Under the pieces are notes generated by a model, which was not told the DNA's origin, ran no database searches, and saw nothing but the letters and a program-made list of their open reading frames with translations. From positions 603,501 to 667,500 of the forward strand of contig JAJEKV010000234.1 of assembly GCA_021234155.1 (NCBI GenBank): DNA of 64,000 bases. Reading direction: 5' to 3'. Shown piece after piece: positions 22,145 through 33,537 of this stretch. The translations under genes and the position numbers were made by a program. How positions within the stretch are numbered: position 1 is the stretch's first letter; the number at the start of each line of letters is the position of its first letter. The stretch comes from Isoetes taiwanensis. Lineage: Eukaryota > Streptophyta > Lycopodiopsida > Isoetales > Isoetaceae.

Positions 22145-23770
22145 TATGGCGTCCCCTACTCCTTATCGATGCCCACATCGTATTGAGGAGGAGCATTCCC
22201 CCGGCGGCTACAGCGGCGGGGGCCATCCACGACTCCACTCCCCTCCGGGATGAGCCAGCAAGGGAAGAATGGATGTGTCATTCACCCGTCTTCCATCGGT
22301 CATTCGACCTATCTGCGGGCGTGAATAAACAAACGTGAGCACAACTAACGATGTAAACAAATACAAGTACCTCGAGAGGTGAATACAATACAACATCACG
22401 GAGATAGCAATACCATAGAAATAACATCATCACATAACATAAATAACAGGGGGAGATCCTACCCGGGCTCGGACTTCTGGGGGGGATGGCCCGACGGCTA
22501 GGGTCTCTCGAGTTCATTGCAGGCGAGAATTCATGGCAATGGATTTGGCTGGCATAGAACATGGCTTAGGGTAGTCCACTCCATCCGCCCTCTCCCGGTA
22601 CACACTTTGCGAGTAGGCTGAAAAGTGTTGGGACTTGACCGTAACTTCTTAGGGTGAATAGCGGAGGGCTACTACTCTTGGGTTGCATCTCCCCAGTCCC
22701 GATGAGGCAGGAAGAGAGTTGCCTCTCCTCCAGAGGCATCCATGCTCATCACAGGCGGCTAGAGGGCCACTGCCCGTATTCGACTTGAACTCACTGGAAG
22801 GTCATATCCACCACCCCACGAGTGTCGAGCTCATGCCTTGCCCACACGCAGTGACAAGCCATTAAGCCTAGCCTGCAGAGACCCCCGATAGGCCTTACTA
22901 CCCAGAGGGTCGGTCCGTGATGAGACAAGTTCCTCCTTATCAACGGCCTAGCCCTTCACCCACAAACAAAGGCGGGCTCCACGTGCACGGGCCGCATATA
23001 ATTGGGAACTAGTGGTGCTACCTAGGATCATCTGCTACACAGCTTTAGGTCTCTACCCCCCTTCCCAATACATGGAGATCACAGAGTGAAATACATACAA
23101 CATCACAGAACTGAAATAGAGAATATCATCTAATCTATCTACCTAAACAACAGAGTTAGGTTCCTTAGTTAGGGCTTATGATCTCGGGATCTATAAGGCC
23201 TCTAGAGTTGATCTAACATACTAAACCAGCCTATTGCCTTGCCCAAAGACGGCTTTGCACAACAGAACAACTAGATACCTCCTCCTTGACCCGCTCCTGA
23301 CCCTCGGAAGGCGTCCATGCTCCTGATCTTGCTGAAGATGGCTGCTAATCGATAATCTGTTGTGCAAATCCGGCTTTCCGGAGCTCAGCAATGCGGATTG
23401 AAGTCCATACTTGGCCGAAATGGCTCAAGAGAACCCTGAACTCGAGAGAGGAAAGGAGCTCTAGGAAAAACCCTAAAATGCAAAGAGAAGAAAGGTTTAG
23501 GGTTTAAGGGGAAAGCCCTTTTATAGAACCCTTAGGGTTAGGTTAGATATTGGCCAAGTGGGATTTAGCCATTTGGCAATGAAGTCCATGGGGTTATTAA
23601 TTGTGTATGTTTATTTAACATGCACAACATTCAATGTTGCCCCCTAGGTGCAACCCTTGCCCCCTAGGTGCAACCCTATACGTCGCAAGTACATGTCATC
23701 TGTGACATGTACGGGTGACGTGGCAGTATAATATACGTATTCGGGGCGTATATTATGTTGGAACGTCACA
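22145..23770 (-). repeat. 5' LTR of the 11.8-kb LARD-like element
   Basis: It is the partner of 11948-13566. It begins TATGGCGTCC where the other copy has TGTGACGTCC, and ends GGAACGTCACA. Differences between the LTRs include transitions at CG sites and small length changes at CAG, CTG and CCG sites. The right flank GTACT (23771-23775) is the target duplication. Confidence 0.9.
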
Positions 23771-25225
23771 GTACTTGATCAGAAATCAATCCGAGATAAT
23801 ACTTGAGTATGTCACCGGGTCTGGCGACGGTTGAGCACTCGAGCAGACTGAAAATACTCTAGATTTCGATGATCTGTGTAAACTGTGACCTTATAAGGAG
23901 ATCCTTCCAGGAAACGTCTCCACTCCTCGAAAGAATCCACTATCGTCAACAACTCCTTGTCATAAATGGGATAGTTGATTTTAGCAGCCTGAAACTTCCG
24001 TGAGTGATAAGCAATTGGATGCAATTCATGGTCATCCCCCTCCTGTGATAGGATCCCACCAAGTGCAAAATCAGAAGCATCTGCTTCGACAACATATGGG
24101 CGCAAAGGATTTGCATGAGCAAGAACTGGCGCCGTGGTGAAAGCATGCTTCAGGGTAACAAAAGCAGATTCTGCTTCCACAGTCCATTCAAATGGCACGT
24201 CCTTAACTGTGAGGCATGTCAAAGAAAGAGCAATCTCTGAGTAATCCCGAATGAAACACCGATAGAAATTGGCAAATCCAAGAAAACACTGAACATCTCA
24301 AACGGATGAAGGTGTTTGCCACTCCAGAACAGTGCTGACCTTTTCGGAGTCCATAGGGACTCCATGTGGAGTGATGCGATAGCCAAGGAACTCCACATTA
24401 TCCTGCTCGAACTGACACTTCTCAAGTTTGGCATATAACCTATGTTCATGAAGCTTCTAAAGGACTTATCGGACATGCCTCTCATGTTCTTCGAGAGTCT
24501 TAGAATAAATAAGAATATCATCCAAATAGATGATAACAAAAGTGTCTAAGAACTCTCGAAAAACATCATTGGCCATATGCTGGAATACTGTTGGAGCATT
24601 GGTAAGTCCAAACGGCATAACTGTGTACTCAAAATGGCCATACCGAACATCAAAGAAGTCGTCATATTTATCTGGAAGCATTGGAGCAGACTTCGCTGTG
24701 GTGCCGAGCTAGCCGACAAATGAACCTGGATTGCAAATACTGAACTTGGATCTTGCCTCGAACTCGCGAAGAGAAATCTTCGAGATACGAAACTGAGGGC
24801 ATGAAGAAGCCTCTACAAAAGCAGGAGCAGAAACATGAGCAGGAACAGGAACGTGAGCAGGATCAACTGGAGCATCAACTGGAGCATGAACTGCAGGATG
24901 AACTGGATCAAGAACCGAAGCAGGAACAGGGACTGGAGCAAGAACTGGAGCAAGAACAGAGACTGGAGCAGGAGCAGAAATCGGAACTGGAGCAGGAGCA
25001 GAAATTGGAGCTGGAGCTGGGACATCATCAAAAATATGGTCAGATTCTAGGGCATGAACTGAAGCAGAGGCAAGAGTCAGATCAAAACATGGAACAGCAA
25101 GGACGGAATCAGGGGCCCACGATACTGCACGGATCGAAGTCGATGTTGGTGTAGAGACCTGATTTGCAGATGAACTGGAACTAGAGCTAGAACCAGCAAA
25201 TCGAAATGATCTAGTACGCCAATCA
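23771..25225 (-). pseudogene. Gypsy pol copy A, first part: RT and RNase H
   Basis: Reverse transcriptase lies at 24681-24219 on the minus strand, with [13 protein letters not shown] and the catalytic YLDD ([11 protein letters not shown]). A shift near 24460 separates it from the connection domain. RNase H lies at 24222-23812 with the DASDFALGG motif and YTDHRNLEYF. Upstream (24760-25200) the minus strand reads a Pro/Ala/Val-rich linker; the plus-strand Glu/Gln-rich frame there is its shadow. The gene continues at 11947 on the far side of the LARD-like insertion. The protease and Gag are absent because the tandem duplication ends at 25225. Confidence 0.85.
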
Positions 25226-25235
25226 ATCTGCTTAG
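25215..25235. other. Tandem duplication junction
   Basis: Left of here the sequence matches 31600-31636 (CTAGTACGCCAATCAAT). Right of here it matches copy A from about 7100 (GCTTAGTAAAATGAGAGG). CCAATCAA occurs at both parent sites (also at 7069-7077), so the join shares short homology. Confidence 0.75.
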
Positions 25236-26745
25236 TAAAATGAGAGGACTAGGGTTTGATCAATGCTGAAAGATTAAGCCAAGTTCATTGTGCTCATTTT
25301 TCATATCACGCCAAACTGCAATTAACAAGTTTGACCAGATGTTCAACCACAAATTAACGAGATTTTGCCCATGGGACTTGATCAAATAATTGACCAATGG
25401 TTTGGCTAGACTTCATGCGACCTATCACATGCAACAACAATTTAGAAAAGAAAAAATCAGGCAAGATATATCCGGTCAAAATTTTCGCACTTGGCTTTGA
25501 CCCCCAGTGTGCAACTAATTAAAGATCAGTATGCTGAGATGTTTTGCCCTAGTTAAAGATCAGTATGCTGAGATGTTTTGCCGACCTTTCGGAATGTAGA
25601 TATCCATACCCCCTTATTACTAAGTGCATCCCCGAGATTCCACTTTGGCAAGGGCAACACATAAAACCCACAATTTTGATAGCATTCACATTTCTAAGTT
25701 AAACATAATAACATGAGAATATGTGCACCAACTTTACAAGCAGTAATATTGAAGAGGAAGTGTGAGAGCCATTTAACATGAATTGCTAGATAAATTCTTA
25801 ATAATCCTACATTCTAGATTCGTAACATCTTTTGGTTGCCAACCTAGAACAATAGCCCAATCAACGTATGAAGAAATACATACATTAATTTGCTTAGCAA
25901 AATGGGAGGACTAGGGTTTGACCAATACTAAAAAGTTAGGTCAAGTTCACTGTGCTCATCTTTTGTGTCAAGCCAAACTGCAGTTGACAAAGCATTGATT
26001 ACAACTTACGTGGAAATTTGACTACAGGTGAACCGACAAGTTGACCCCAAGTTTGACCGGACGTTCAACCACAAATTAACGGCATTTTGCCTATGGGTAT
26101 TCACCAAATAATTACAATGGTTTGGCTATGCTTCTTAAGAAATACCACCTGCAACGGCAATCTAGAAAAGAAAAAACCAAGCAAGACATATCAGATCAAA
26201 GTTTTTACACTTGGATTTGACCCCCAAGGCGCACAAAGCGCCGGCTCCGCCGGTGCCAAATTCTTGTATAAGTATATTTTTGGTCAAATAATATAAAGCC
26301 ATTTTCATATTGATCAATGTTTGGTGCTGCTTAACAATCAAAATTTAAGATAAGAGCTTGCAGACATGCATATAATTATTAGTCAAACTGCATAGCATTG
26401 TATTACGAATGATCTCTTGGCACTCGTCCGATTTGATCAAGCTCTAAACTCAGGTTTACTCCATTGTTGTAGGCAATATCAACGGAATAATAATTTCGTC
26501 TACAGTGTTCCTTTGGTCTATTGCAGTACACGAATTGAAAATAATTTGCGTTGTGGAATCTCATCTTTCACATTTACGGTCCCACTGAGCACAAGTCCAG
26601 AAAGATTATGCTACAAGTGAGCGATACCAATAGAACCTTACTAGGACACAATCCCACAGGAATATCAAACAAGCCTAGATGATTAGACGAGGTTAAAGAT
26701 AGAGTCCGATTTTACATGATAATCTCAGCAACAATGTGAATTGTA
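25226..26745. repeat. Copy B of the non-coding 5' part of the duplicated unit
   Basis: It aligns with 7100-8550, including the diverged internal repeat. At 26676-26753 it holds about 79 bases absent from copy A, so either an insertion here or a deletion there. No coding sequence is recognised. Confidence 0.8.
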
Positions 26746-26753
26746 GTTTTGGG

Positions 26754-27994
26754 TGCTCCTAGTTTTGTCATCCCGTCAGCCAAGGCTTCCCTCATTCACT
26801 TACCAGGGACAGGATGTAGAGGTGGCTCCGACCTACAAGTACTTGGGGATCGAGTTCTCTACTACCACCCACTGGGATGCTGCCATCAGGTTGTGGGTCA
26901 CGACGGGTTGGAAAGCACTATATGCCATGCAGAACAACAGCCACAAGGGTGAAAGCATGCTAGGGTGTACAATCTAAAGTTCTTTTTAGGGAGTGCGAAA
27001 CTACCCAAAAAAGTACCCAGCACTGGGTACTGGGAACTTGCATAAATGTCTCAATAAACAATAACTTGAGAGTTGATTCATTAATTTTAGTCTCTAATAG
27101 TATTGTTATCTTCTAATACTATAGATTGACATGTTATTGACCTTCAATTCAAAAGTTTTGAATTGATTTTAATGGGAAGAAAAAACAGAAAGTACCAGTT
27201 TTAAAAGTACCCAGTGAAGATACTTTTGAGGGTTCCAAAAGTGGTACACCGTAGCATGCTTTCACCCACAAGGCAGAGTTGTATGCATGGGGCCATCAGT
27301 CACACTTGTTTATGGCCTTGGTCGAGCCGGTCCTCCTGTATGGGGCAGAACTGTGGGGTCCGGTGATATCCCTCACCACCTGAAATGATCTCGAGCAGGT
27401 GCAGAAAGCCTTCTTGGCACGAGCCTTTGGGGTAAAATCCACAGTTCCATACTAGATCCTACTCCAGGAGACAAGTTTTATACCCCTTCAACGGGTTGCA
27501 TTGGAATATTTACTTCCAGAAGGTGGTCGTGATGGGTGATACACGTTTGCCCAACCTTGCTTTGGCCGTAGCAATGGGTCCCGAATGCCTCAAAGCCTGC
27601 TGGAAGGACAAACAAGCTCATTGGTTCTCACGTTGGGATGTACAGGAAAACAGATGCGTACAGGTATGGACAAAGAAGGGTCACAATGCACTAAAGTTGC
27701 ACCTAGATGCTACTTTCCTTCGCAAGCTCTGGGATGCAGATGCTTTGACGCACGCTAAGCTGGCACACTATCAGCAGCAAGTCAACCCTAGGCTCACGAG
27801 AGGCCCACACCAGTACTTGTACACCCATTTACCCATGAAGAAGCGCAGACTTATAGCTTCCATTCACACGGATGCGCATCGTCTCCACATTGAGACAGGG
27901 CGTTGGCCTCGGGAAGAACCGGAGGAGAGGCTTTGTCAGTGTTGCCACCAGGGCGCCATTGAAGATGAATGTCATGCCCTCCAGATCTGCCCAG
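26754..27994 (+). pseudogene. LINE reverse transcriptase C-terminal region, copy B (5' part)
   Basis: Same LINE fragment as 8555-9786, with the MITE at 26949-27265. The Cys-His block here reads CHALQICP up to the Gypsy insertion point at 27994, and resumes at 33538 with AFAHIRARYVRLL. Joining across the insertion restores a plain LINE C terminus. Internal stops match those of copy A, so they predate the duplication. Confidence 0.85.
26949..27265. mobile_element. 317-bp MITE inserted in the LINE, copy B
   Basis: Same element and same site as 8751-9067. The 8-bp duplication CCACAAGG is exact on both sides (26941-26948 and 27266-27273). Precise removal leaves AGCCACAAGGCAGAGTTG, which reads in frame through the LINE. 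Confidence 0.88.
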
Positions 27995-28514
27995 TGTCAT
28001 GAACCTACGCGAAAACAAGAAAAATACATGGAAAATACACAAGAAATACAGAAGAAATATGCCAAGATTGGCAAAGAATCTGATATATGAAGAGGAATCA
28101 AGAATACAATGGCCCGAAGGCAAGCAGGAACACGAGACAGATGCCTAGAAGGCTCAAGACTGGCGTTGAACCGGAATGGTTCGACAAGAAGGGGGTGCCT
28201 CCTTATATATCTAGGCCAATGGTCAGGATCGCGTCACTCCAATGGATGAGATCGCGCCAAGTGTTGCGCATGCATTTAGGTTCTGGAATATTCTAGAACC
28301 TCCTGGAGATAGTCCCACATATGAGAAAGACGTGAAGGAATGTTTTCAGCATATATTGGTAGTGCACTTGGCAAGGGTCGTGTGACTCGCAACTGGAAGG
28401 TTGCAAGTTCAAACCCTGTCTTGTGCAACTACCCTTTTGCATCCGTGTGACGACCTTCTTTTGTACATACGAGTATAATGTTCGTATGATGCGAATATCC
28501 GTATGGTCGTCACA
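27995..28514 (-). repeat. 3' LTR of the chromodomain Gypsy element, copy B
   Basis: It runs from TGTCATGAACC to GGTCGTCACA in plus orientation. The minus-strand purine tract GGAGGGGGATGG directly precedes it. The last 66 bases form a long stem (TGTGACGACC with GGTCGTCACA) enclosing a second one (CATACGA with TCGTATG). The tRNA-like module is at 28361-28431. Confidence 0.88.
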
Positions 28515-29652
28515 CCATCCCCCTCCTACGACGGTGACGAGTCCTCGGAGCTGGGGCCGGAGTACTCAAACTTGGCTTATCCGGATAACATCGATGAAAC
28601 TCTGTAATTTTATCAGGAGCATTACTCAGATTCTCGGCAGGCTCCCAAGTTCTATCACTTGGCGAGTAACCTTCCCAATCGACAAAGTAATACAAGCGTC
28701 GACGAAGAAATTTGGAGTCCAGAATCTCTCGAACCTTGAACTCCTCATGATCATCAATTTCTACTGGTGATGGCGGCAGAGGAACGCGATCTGGGAAAGG
28801 ATTGACTGTGTAGGGCTCCAATAGAGAAACATGAAATACTGGATGAAGCCGAACAGCTGGAGGGAGCTCGAGCCGGAATGCCACATTGCTGATCTGGGCC
28901 GTGATCCGGTAAGGACCAAGGCGGCGATAGTCAAGCTTATTGCAGGGACGTGAAGTAGGGAGGTCCCTACGAAGAAGCCAGACAAGGTCACCAACGTGAA
29001 ACTTAGGAGCTTCCTGCGGATGCAAATCAGCATAACGCCGATAGCGTTCTTGTGCTCAGTGAAGATGATGCTGAAGATCCGATTGAAGAGCCTGGAGTTT
29101 CTCAAGTCAAGACTCAGCACTATGATTGACCGAGTCACTGCCAGCGACGCTAAGGGACCAACGAGGATGCTGACCAGAGTTTAGAAAGAATGGAGTATGG
29201 TCAGTGGAAGCATGTATTGAGTTATTATAGGCAAACTCAACTAGTGGAAGATAATCGACCCAATCATCCTGCTGATAACTGATAAAACACCTTAAATATT
29301 GCTCCAGAGTCTGATTAGTGCGCTCCGCCTGCCCATTACTTTCTGGATGATGACCAGATGTCAGTGAGCGGTCGATATGCAATAATTCTAAAAGCCGCTT
29401 CCAAAAACTTGCGACAAATTGTGGTTCACGATCGCGGATGATAGTATCGGGCAAGCCGTGAAGTCTGACTACTTCACGAAGAAGAAGATCCGACGTTTCC
29501 TCACTGGTGATGGTGACATTGCAAGGAATAAAATGAGCCATCTTAGAGAAACGATCAACGACAGCCATGATGGCATCATAACCCCCAGAGACTGGCAACT
29601 CCGGGATAAAGTCTATAGAAATGCTCTTCCAAGGTCTATCTGGTACCGGCAA
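28510..29652 (-). CDS. Gypsy chromovirus integrase and chromodomain, copy B
   Basis: Two overlapping frames (29652-29107 and 29025-28510) give the integrase catalytic core and the C-terminal part. Core signs are SIDFIPELP, VVDRFSKMAHF, the Asp in RDREPQF (normally SDRGPQF) and the Glu in PESNGQAERTN. The C-terminal part has VWLLRRDLPT, HPVFHVSLLEPY and a chromodomain YYFVDWEGYSPSDRTWEP. A shift near 29065 separates the frames, and an Arg replaces Ser next to the catalytic Asp. This is the best preserved integrase here. The GPY-plus-chromodomain layout is that of Tcn1-like chromoviruses. Confidence 0.85.
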
Positions 29653-29689
29653 TGGCTGAAGAAGGCCATGAGGAAGATGCCTTGGAACC

Positions 29690-30638
29690 TTGGCTCGACA
29701 GCAGATGTCACAAGATCGAATAAAAGCTTCGACAGAGCGACGAAGCCCAGGCCATCAATACTCGCGACTAATAAGTTCAAGAGTCTTGGCTACTCCAAAG
29801 TGTCCGGTCATAGATGAATCATGGCAAGCCTGGAGAACCCGAAGCCTAGAAGCACCATCTGGCACATACAGAAGCCCATCATGGAACAGGAATCCATCTC
29901 GAACCTCAAAACGATCATAGTCTGATCGCATTTGCTGAGAAGATGATGTAGAGCTAAGGTGTGAGAATACATCTTGAGCCAATGGATCGAAAGGCAGAGA
30001 TGCTCGAACAGACTCCAACAAGACCGTATCATGAGGCCTCTCGAATAAAGTGAAGGCCATAAGCTAGAATCCATCAGGCCCTAGAATAACCTGTGATTGC
30101 TGGTCAAATGCAGGATCACCTAACTTGGGCTCAAGGTAGGAGCGTCGAGATAAGGCATCAGGCTTCCCTTGGAGGGATCCAAGACGGTACTTGATCAGAA
30201 ATCAATCCGAGATAATACTTGAGTATGCCACCGGGCCTGGCGACGGTTGAGCACTCGAGCAGACTGAAAATACTCTAGATTTCGATGATCTGTGTAAACT
30301 GTGACCTTATAAGGAGATCCTTCCAGGAAACGTCTCCACTCCTCGAAAGAATCCACTATCGTCAACAACTCCTTGTCATAAATGGGATAGTTGATTTTAG
30401 CAGCCTGAAACTTCCGTGAGTGATAAGCAATTGGATGCAATTCATCGTCATCCCCCTCCCGTGATAGGATCCCACCAAGTGCAAAATCAGAAGCATCTGC
30501 TTCGACAACATATGGGCGCAAAGGATTTGCATGAGCAAGAACTGGCGTCGTGGTGAAAGCATGCTTCAGGGTAACAAAAGCAGATTCTGCTTCCACAGTC
30601 CATTCAAATGGCACGTCCTTAACTGTGAGGCGTGTCAA
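29690..30638 (-). pseudogene. Gypsy RNase H and zinc-binding H2C2 region, copy B
   Basis: RNase H at 30638-30195 shows EADASDFALGG, PIAYHSRKF and TVYTDHRNLEYF. After a short break, 30060-29755 shows the start of the H2C2 domain (ACHDSSMTGHFGVAKT), with the Cys-Cys part (RSCDIC) on the minus strand near 29712. It corresponds to 24222-23812 plus 11816-11511 in copy A and preserves the uninterrupted insertion site of the LARD-like element at about 30187. Confidence 0.85.
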
Positions 30639-31097
30639 AGAAAGGGCAATCTCTGAGTAATCCCGAATGAAACACCGATAGAAATTGGCAAACTCAAGAA
30701 AACACTGAACATCTCAAACGGATGAAGGTGTTTGCCACTCCAGAACAGTGCTGACCTTTTTGGAGTCCATAGGGACTCCATGTGGAGTGATGCGATAGCC
30801 AAGGAACTCCACATTATCCTGCTCGAACTGACACTTCTCAAGTTTGGCATATAACCTATGTTCATGAAGCTTCTAAAGGACCTATCGGACATGCCTCTCA
30901 TGTTCTTCGAGAGTCTTAGAATAAATAAGAATATCATCCAAATAAATGATAACAAAAGTGTTTAAGAACTCTCGAAAAACATCATTGGCCATATGCTGGA
31001 ATACTGTTGGAGCATTGGTAAGTCCAAACGGCATAACTGTGTACTCAAAATGGCCATACCGAACATCAAAGAAGTCGTCATATTTATCTGGAAGCAT
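30635..31097 (-). pseudogene. Gypsy reverse transcriptase, copy B
   Basis: The minus strand reads [18 protein letters not shown] and the catalytic YLDD in [13 protein letters not shown], then KLEKCQFEQDNVEFLGYRI in the neighbouring frame. A single shift near 30890 separates the two and an in-frame stop (TGA) sits near 30718. The RT N-terminal part (LPPHRGVEH, SPVLFVKKKDG) is not seen between here and the linker at 31200, so part of RT is missing in both copies. Confidence 0.8.
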
Positions 31098-31199
31098 TGG
31101 AGCAGACTTCGCTGTGGTGCCGAGCTAGCCGACAAATGAACCTGGATTGCAAATACTGAACTTGGATCTTGCCTCGAACTCGCGAAGAGAAATCTTGAG

Positions 31200-31640
31200 A
31201 TACCAAAATTGAGGGCATGAAGAAGCCTCTACAAAAAAGCGGGAGCGTAAACATGAGCGTGAACAGAACGTGGAGCGGGGATCAACTGGAGCATCAACTG
31301 GAGCATGAACTGCAGGATGAACTGGATCAAGAACCGAAGCAGGAACAGGGACTGGAGCAAGAACTGGAGCAAGAACAGATCGGAGTGTGGAGCAGAAATC
31401 GGAATCGAGCAGAGCAGAAATTGAGCCGGAGCCGGGACATCATCAAAAATATGGTGGTTTCGGGGCATGAACTGGGCGTAAGCAAAGAGTCGATCAAAAC
31501 ATGGAACAGCAGGGACGGAATCGGGGCCCACGATACCGCATCGGATCGAAGTCGATGTTGGTGTAGAGACTGATTTGCGTGATGAACTGAACTAGAGCTA
31601 GAACCAAAAATCGAAATGATCTAGTACGCCAATCAATGCG
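31200..31640 (-). other. Pro/Ala/Val-rich linker of the Gypsy polyprotein
   Basis: The minus strand codes for low-complexity PAPV repeats between the protease and RT. It matches 24780-25220. The two copies differ by many one- and two-base changes, largely where copy A has CAG or CTG. Plus-strand Gln/Glu-rich frames here are shadows. Confidence 0.55.
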
Positions 31641-31828
31641 GGTTATGTATCTCGAGCGTATGCAGACCCAAGACTATTGGCACATGAGGGCTAGCAATGA
31701 GATTGAAAGAAATACTACAAGAGACTCCTTCGAACAAAACCTGAAGAGGCGATTACATTATGTGATCGCACCGAGGAGATCTCCGTCCATCAATCACGCC
31801 GGTAGAAACGGGATGCTCAACCTTGCTT

Positions 31829-32134
31829 CTAGGGATGGCGTGCTTCTTTGGCTAACGCACTATCCATAAAACAAGCATTTGCACCACAATCAAGTTGCGC
31901 CAACACTTGCAATCCTCCAACTTCTAATTTCAATGATATAGGGATGAAGAATGCCTTGCTGACCTTATCCGATGGAATAAACATGTCAAAAAATGTGGAA
32001 GGAGTCTGAGAAAAGGAGGCCAGCCGACGAGAGACTCCTACTACTCGGACCGGCCCCTGAAGTTTTTGGACTGATTTGGGCGCTTCATTGGGCATCCACG
32101 AGCAATATGGCCAGCTCTTCCACAGTAGAGGCAA
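31829..32134 (-). pseudogene. Gypsy aspartic protease and zinc knuckle
   Basis: The minus strand encodes LQVLAQLDCGANACFMDS, the retropepsin active-site block with Cys in place of the usual Ser/Thr after the catalytic Asp. Just upstream (about 32142-32083) an adjacent frame encodes a canonical CX2CX4HX4C knuckle, CLYCGRAGHIARGC, the nucleocapsid end of Gag. The frames overlap with a shift near 32040. There is no copy A counterpart. Confidence 0.75.
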
Positions 32135-32197
32135 AGGTTCTCTCCGATGCTGCTTCTCGGCGGCAGATAAAGGTCCTCGAACTGCCCGATCAATAGG

Positions 32198-32988
32198 CTA
32201 AGGTCCTGACCTGCTGGATTCTACTGATGACACCGGGGAGGGCGTAGCTATAGGCGTTTGTGTGATTGGGAAGACCTGACTACGTCTCTCTTGCCTACGT
32301 TCGAAGAGACGATTATCACATCGAACTGCAAATCTGATGGCTTCTTCCAGAGTTTGAGGATCTTCCATAGAACATATCCTTGACATCCTCATGTAACCCC
32401 CTTCGGAAACAATCTCGAAGTCCAACATCATCCCAGGCAGTATCTACCGCAATTTGACGAAATTCTAATGCATATATCGGGCCGGCAAGTAGAGCCTTGC
32501 CTTAGATTGCAAAGTTTTGTGATCGCTGCGTGTTTGAAGATTAGTGTCTCAAAGCGGGGCCGAGCTCGCAGCGAACGCAGCAAAACCTTGCAACTCTGAG
32601 GCTCCTTTCTCCAATAAAGGAGCAAACCAACTTAGGGCTGGCCCTGTGAGGAGAGAACCAATCAGCCTAACTTGTTCCTGGGCCGTGGGATATCTATGAG
32701 GATGGAGCTGGATCACAAGCCCGATGTCGATTCAAAACCCACGAGCTTGGACCGAGTGTCAGTCAAACTTCTTCGGCGAGGGGTGATCTTAGGCTCTGAT
32801 AGCCTCAATCCAGAACTAGAAGCAGATTCATGTGAAGCAACACGTTCCTTAAGCTCTTTATTGTCCAACTGCAACTGCTGGCATACTTGAACAAGCTGCT
32901 GGACCTGCTGTAATAATGTCGAAACCTCCTCCATAGATATAAAATCACCAAATACGAGCAAAAAAATGCTTAGGATCAGAGCAGGCAA
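32198..32988 (-). pseudogene. Gag of the chromodomain Gypsy element
   Basis: At 32988-32713 a coiled-coil-like N terminus (EEVSTLLQQVQQLVQVCQQL) is followed by a basic stretch. A likely start is the Met at about 32937. At 32431-32198 comes the Gag C-terminal signature DPQTLEEAIRFAVRCDNRLF, as in Tcn1-like elements. The middle (32713-32440) is split over frames. No iMet-type primer site follows the 5' LTR; the first bases after it read GTTTGAACCGG. Confidence 0.7.
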
Positions 32989-33015
32989 GAACCGGTAAGG
33001 GATTCCGGTTCAAAC

Positions 33016-33532
33016 TGTCATGAACCTACACGAAAACAAGGAAAATACATGGAAAATACGCAAGAAATACAGAAGAAATACGCTAAGATCGGCAAAGAAT
33101 CTGATATATGAACAGAAATCAAGAATACAATGGCCCGAAGGCAAGCAGGAACACGAGACAGATGCCTAGAAGACTCAAGACTGGTGTTGAACCAGAATGG
33201 TTTGACAAGAAGGAGGTGCCTCCTTATATATCTAGGCCAATGATCAGGATCGTGCCACTCCAATGGATGAGATCGCGCCGTGTCGCGCATGCATCTAGGT
33301 TCTGGAATATTCTAGAACCTCCTGGAGGTAATGCCACATATGAGAAAGATGTGAAGAAATGTCTTCAACATATATTGGTAGTACACTTGGCAAGGGTGTG
33401 TGACTCGCAACTGGAAGGTTACGAGTTCAAACTCTGTCTTGTGCAACTACCCTTTTGCATCCGTGTGACGACCATCTTTTGTATATACGAGTATAATGTT
33501 CGTATGATGCGAATATCCGTATGGTCGTCATA
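33016..33532 (-). repeat. 5' LTR of the chromodomain Gypsy element, copy B
   Basis: Partner of 27995-28514. It ends GGTCGTCATA where the partner has CACA, a probable C-to-T change. Directly outside lies CCCAG (33533-33537), matching CCCAG at 27990-27994, so the 5-bp target duplication is intact. The tRNA-like module is at 33380-33450. Confidence 0.88.
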
Positions 33533-33537
33533 CCCAG

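Larger units (their letters stand above)
11948..23770 (-). mobile_element. 11.8-kb LARD-like LTR retrotransposon
   Basis: Complete element with two LTRs of about 1.62 kb, primer binding site, polypurine tract and a 5-bp target duplication GTACT. It sits in the pol of the copy A Gypsy element, in the same orientation. Internal coding is limited to an integrase tail. The LTR and tract resemble those of the Gypsy element starting at 54.95 kb, which could supply proteins in trans. Confidence 0.85.
27995..33532 (-). mobile_element. 5.5-kb Tcn1-like chromodomain Gypsy element in the LINE
   Basis: It has two LTRs of 517-520 bp, Gag, protease, RT, RNase H, integrase and chromodomain in that order on the minus strand. 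TSD CCCAG. It interrupts the LINE Cys-His block between ICP and AFAH. The internal region is 4.5 kb and carries several frameshifts, so it is not obviously active. Confidence 0.87.

Noticed and set aside
24753-25154. Plus-strand Glu/Gln-rich open frame of 133 codons
   Set aside because: It is the opposite strand of the Pro/Ala/Val-rich linker of the Gypsy polyprotein, which has homologous domains on both sides on the minus strand.
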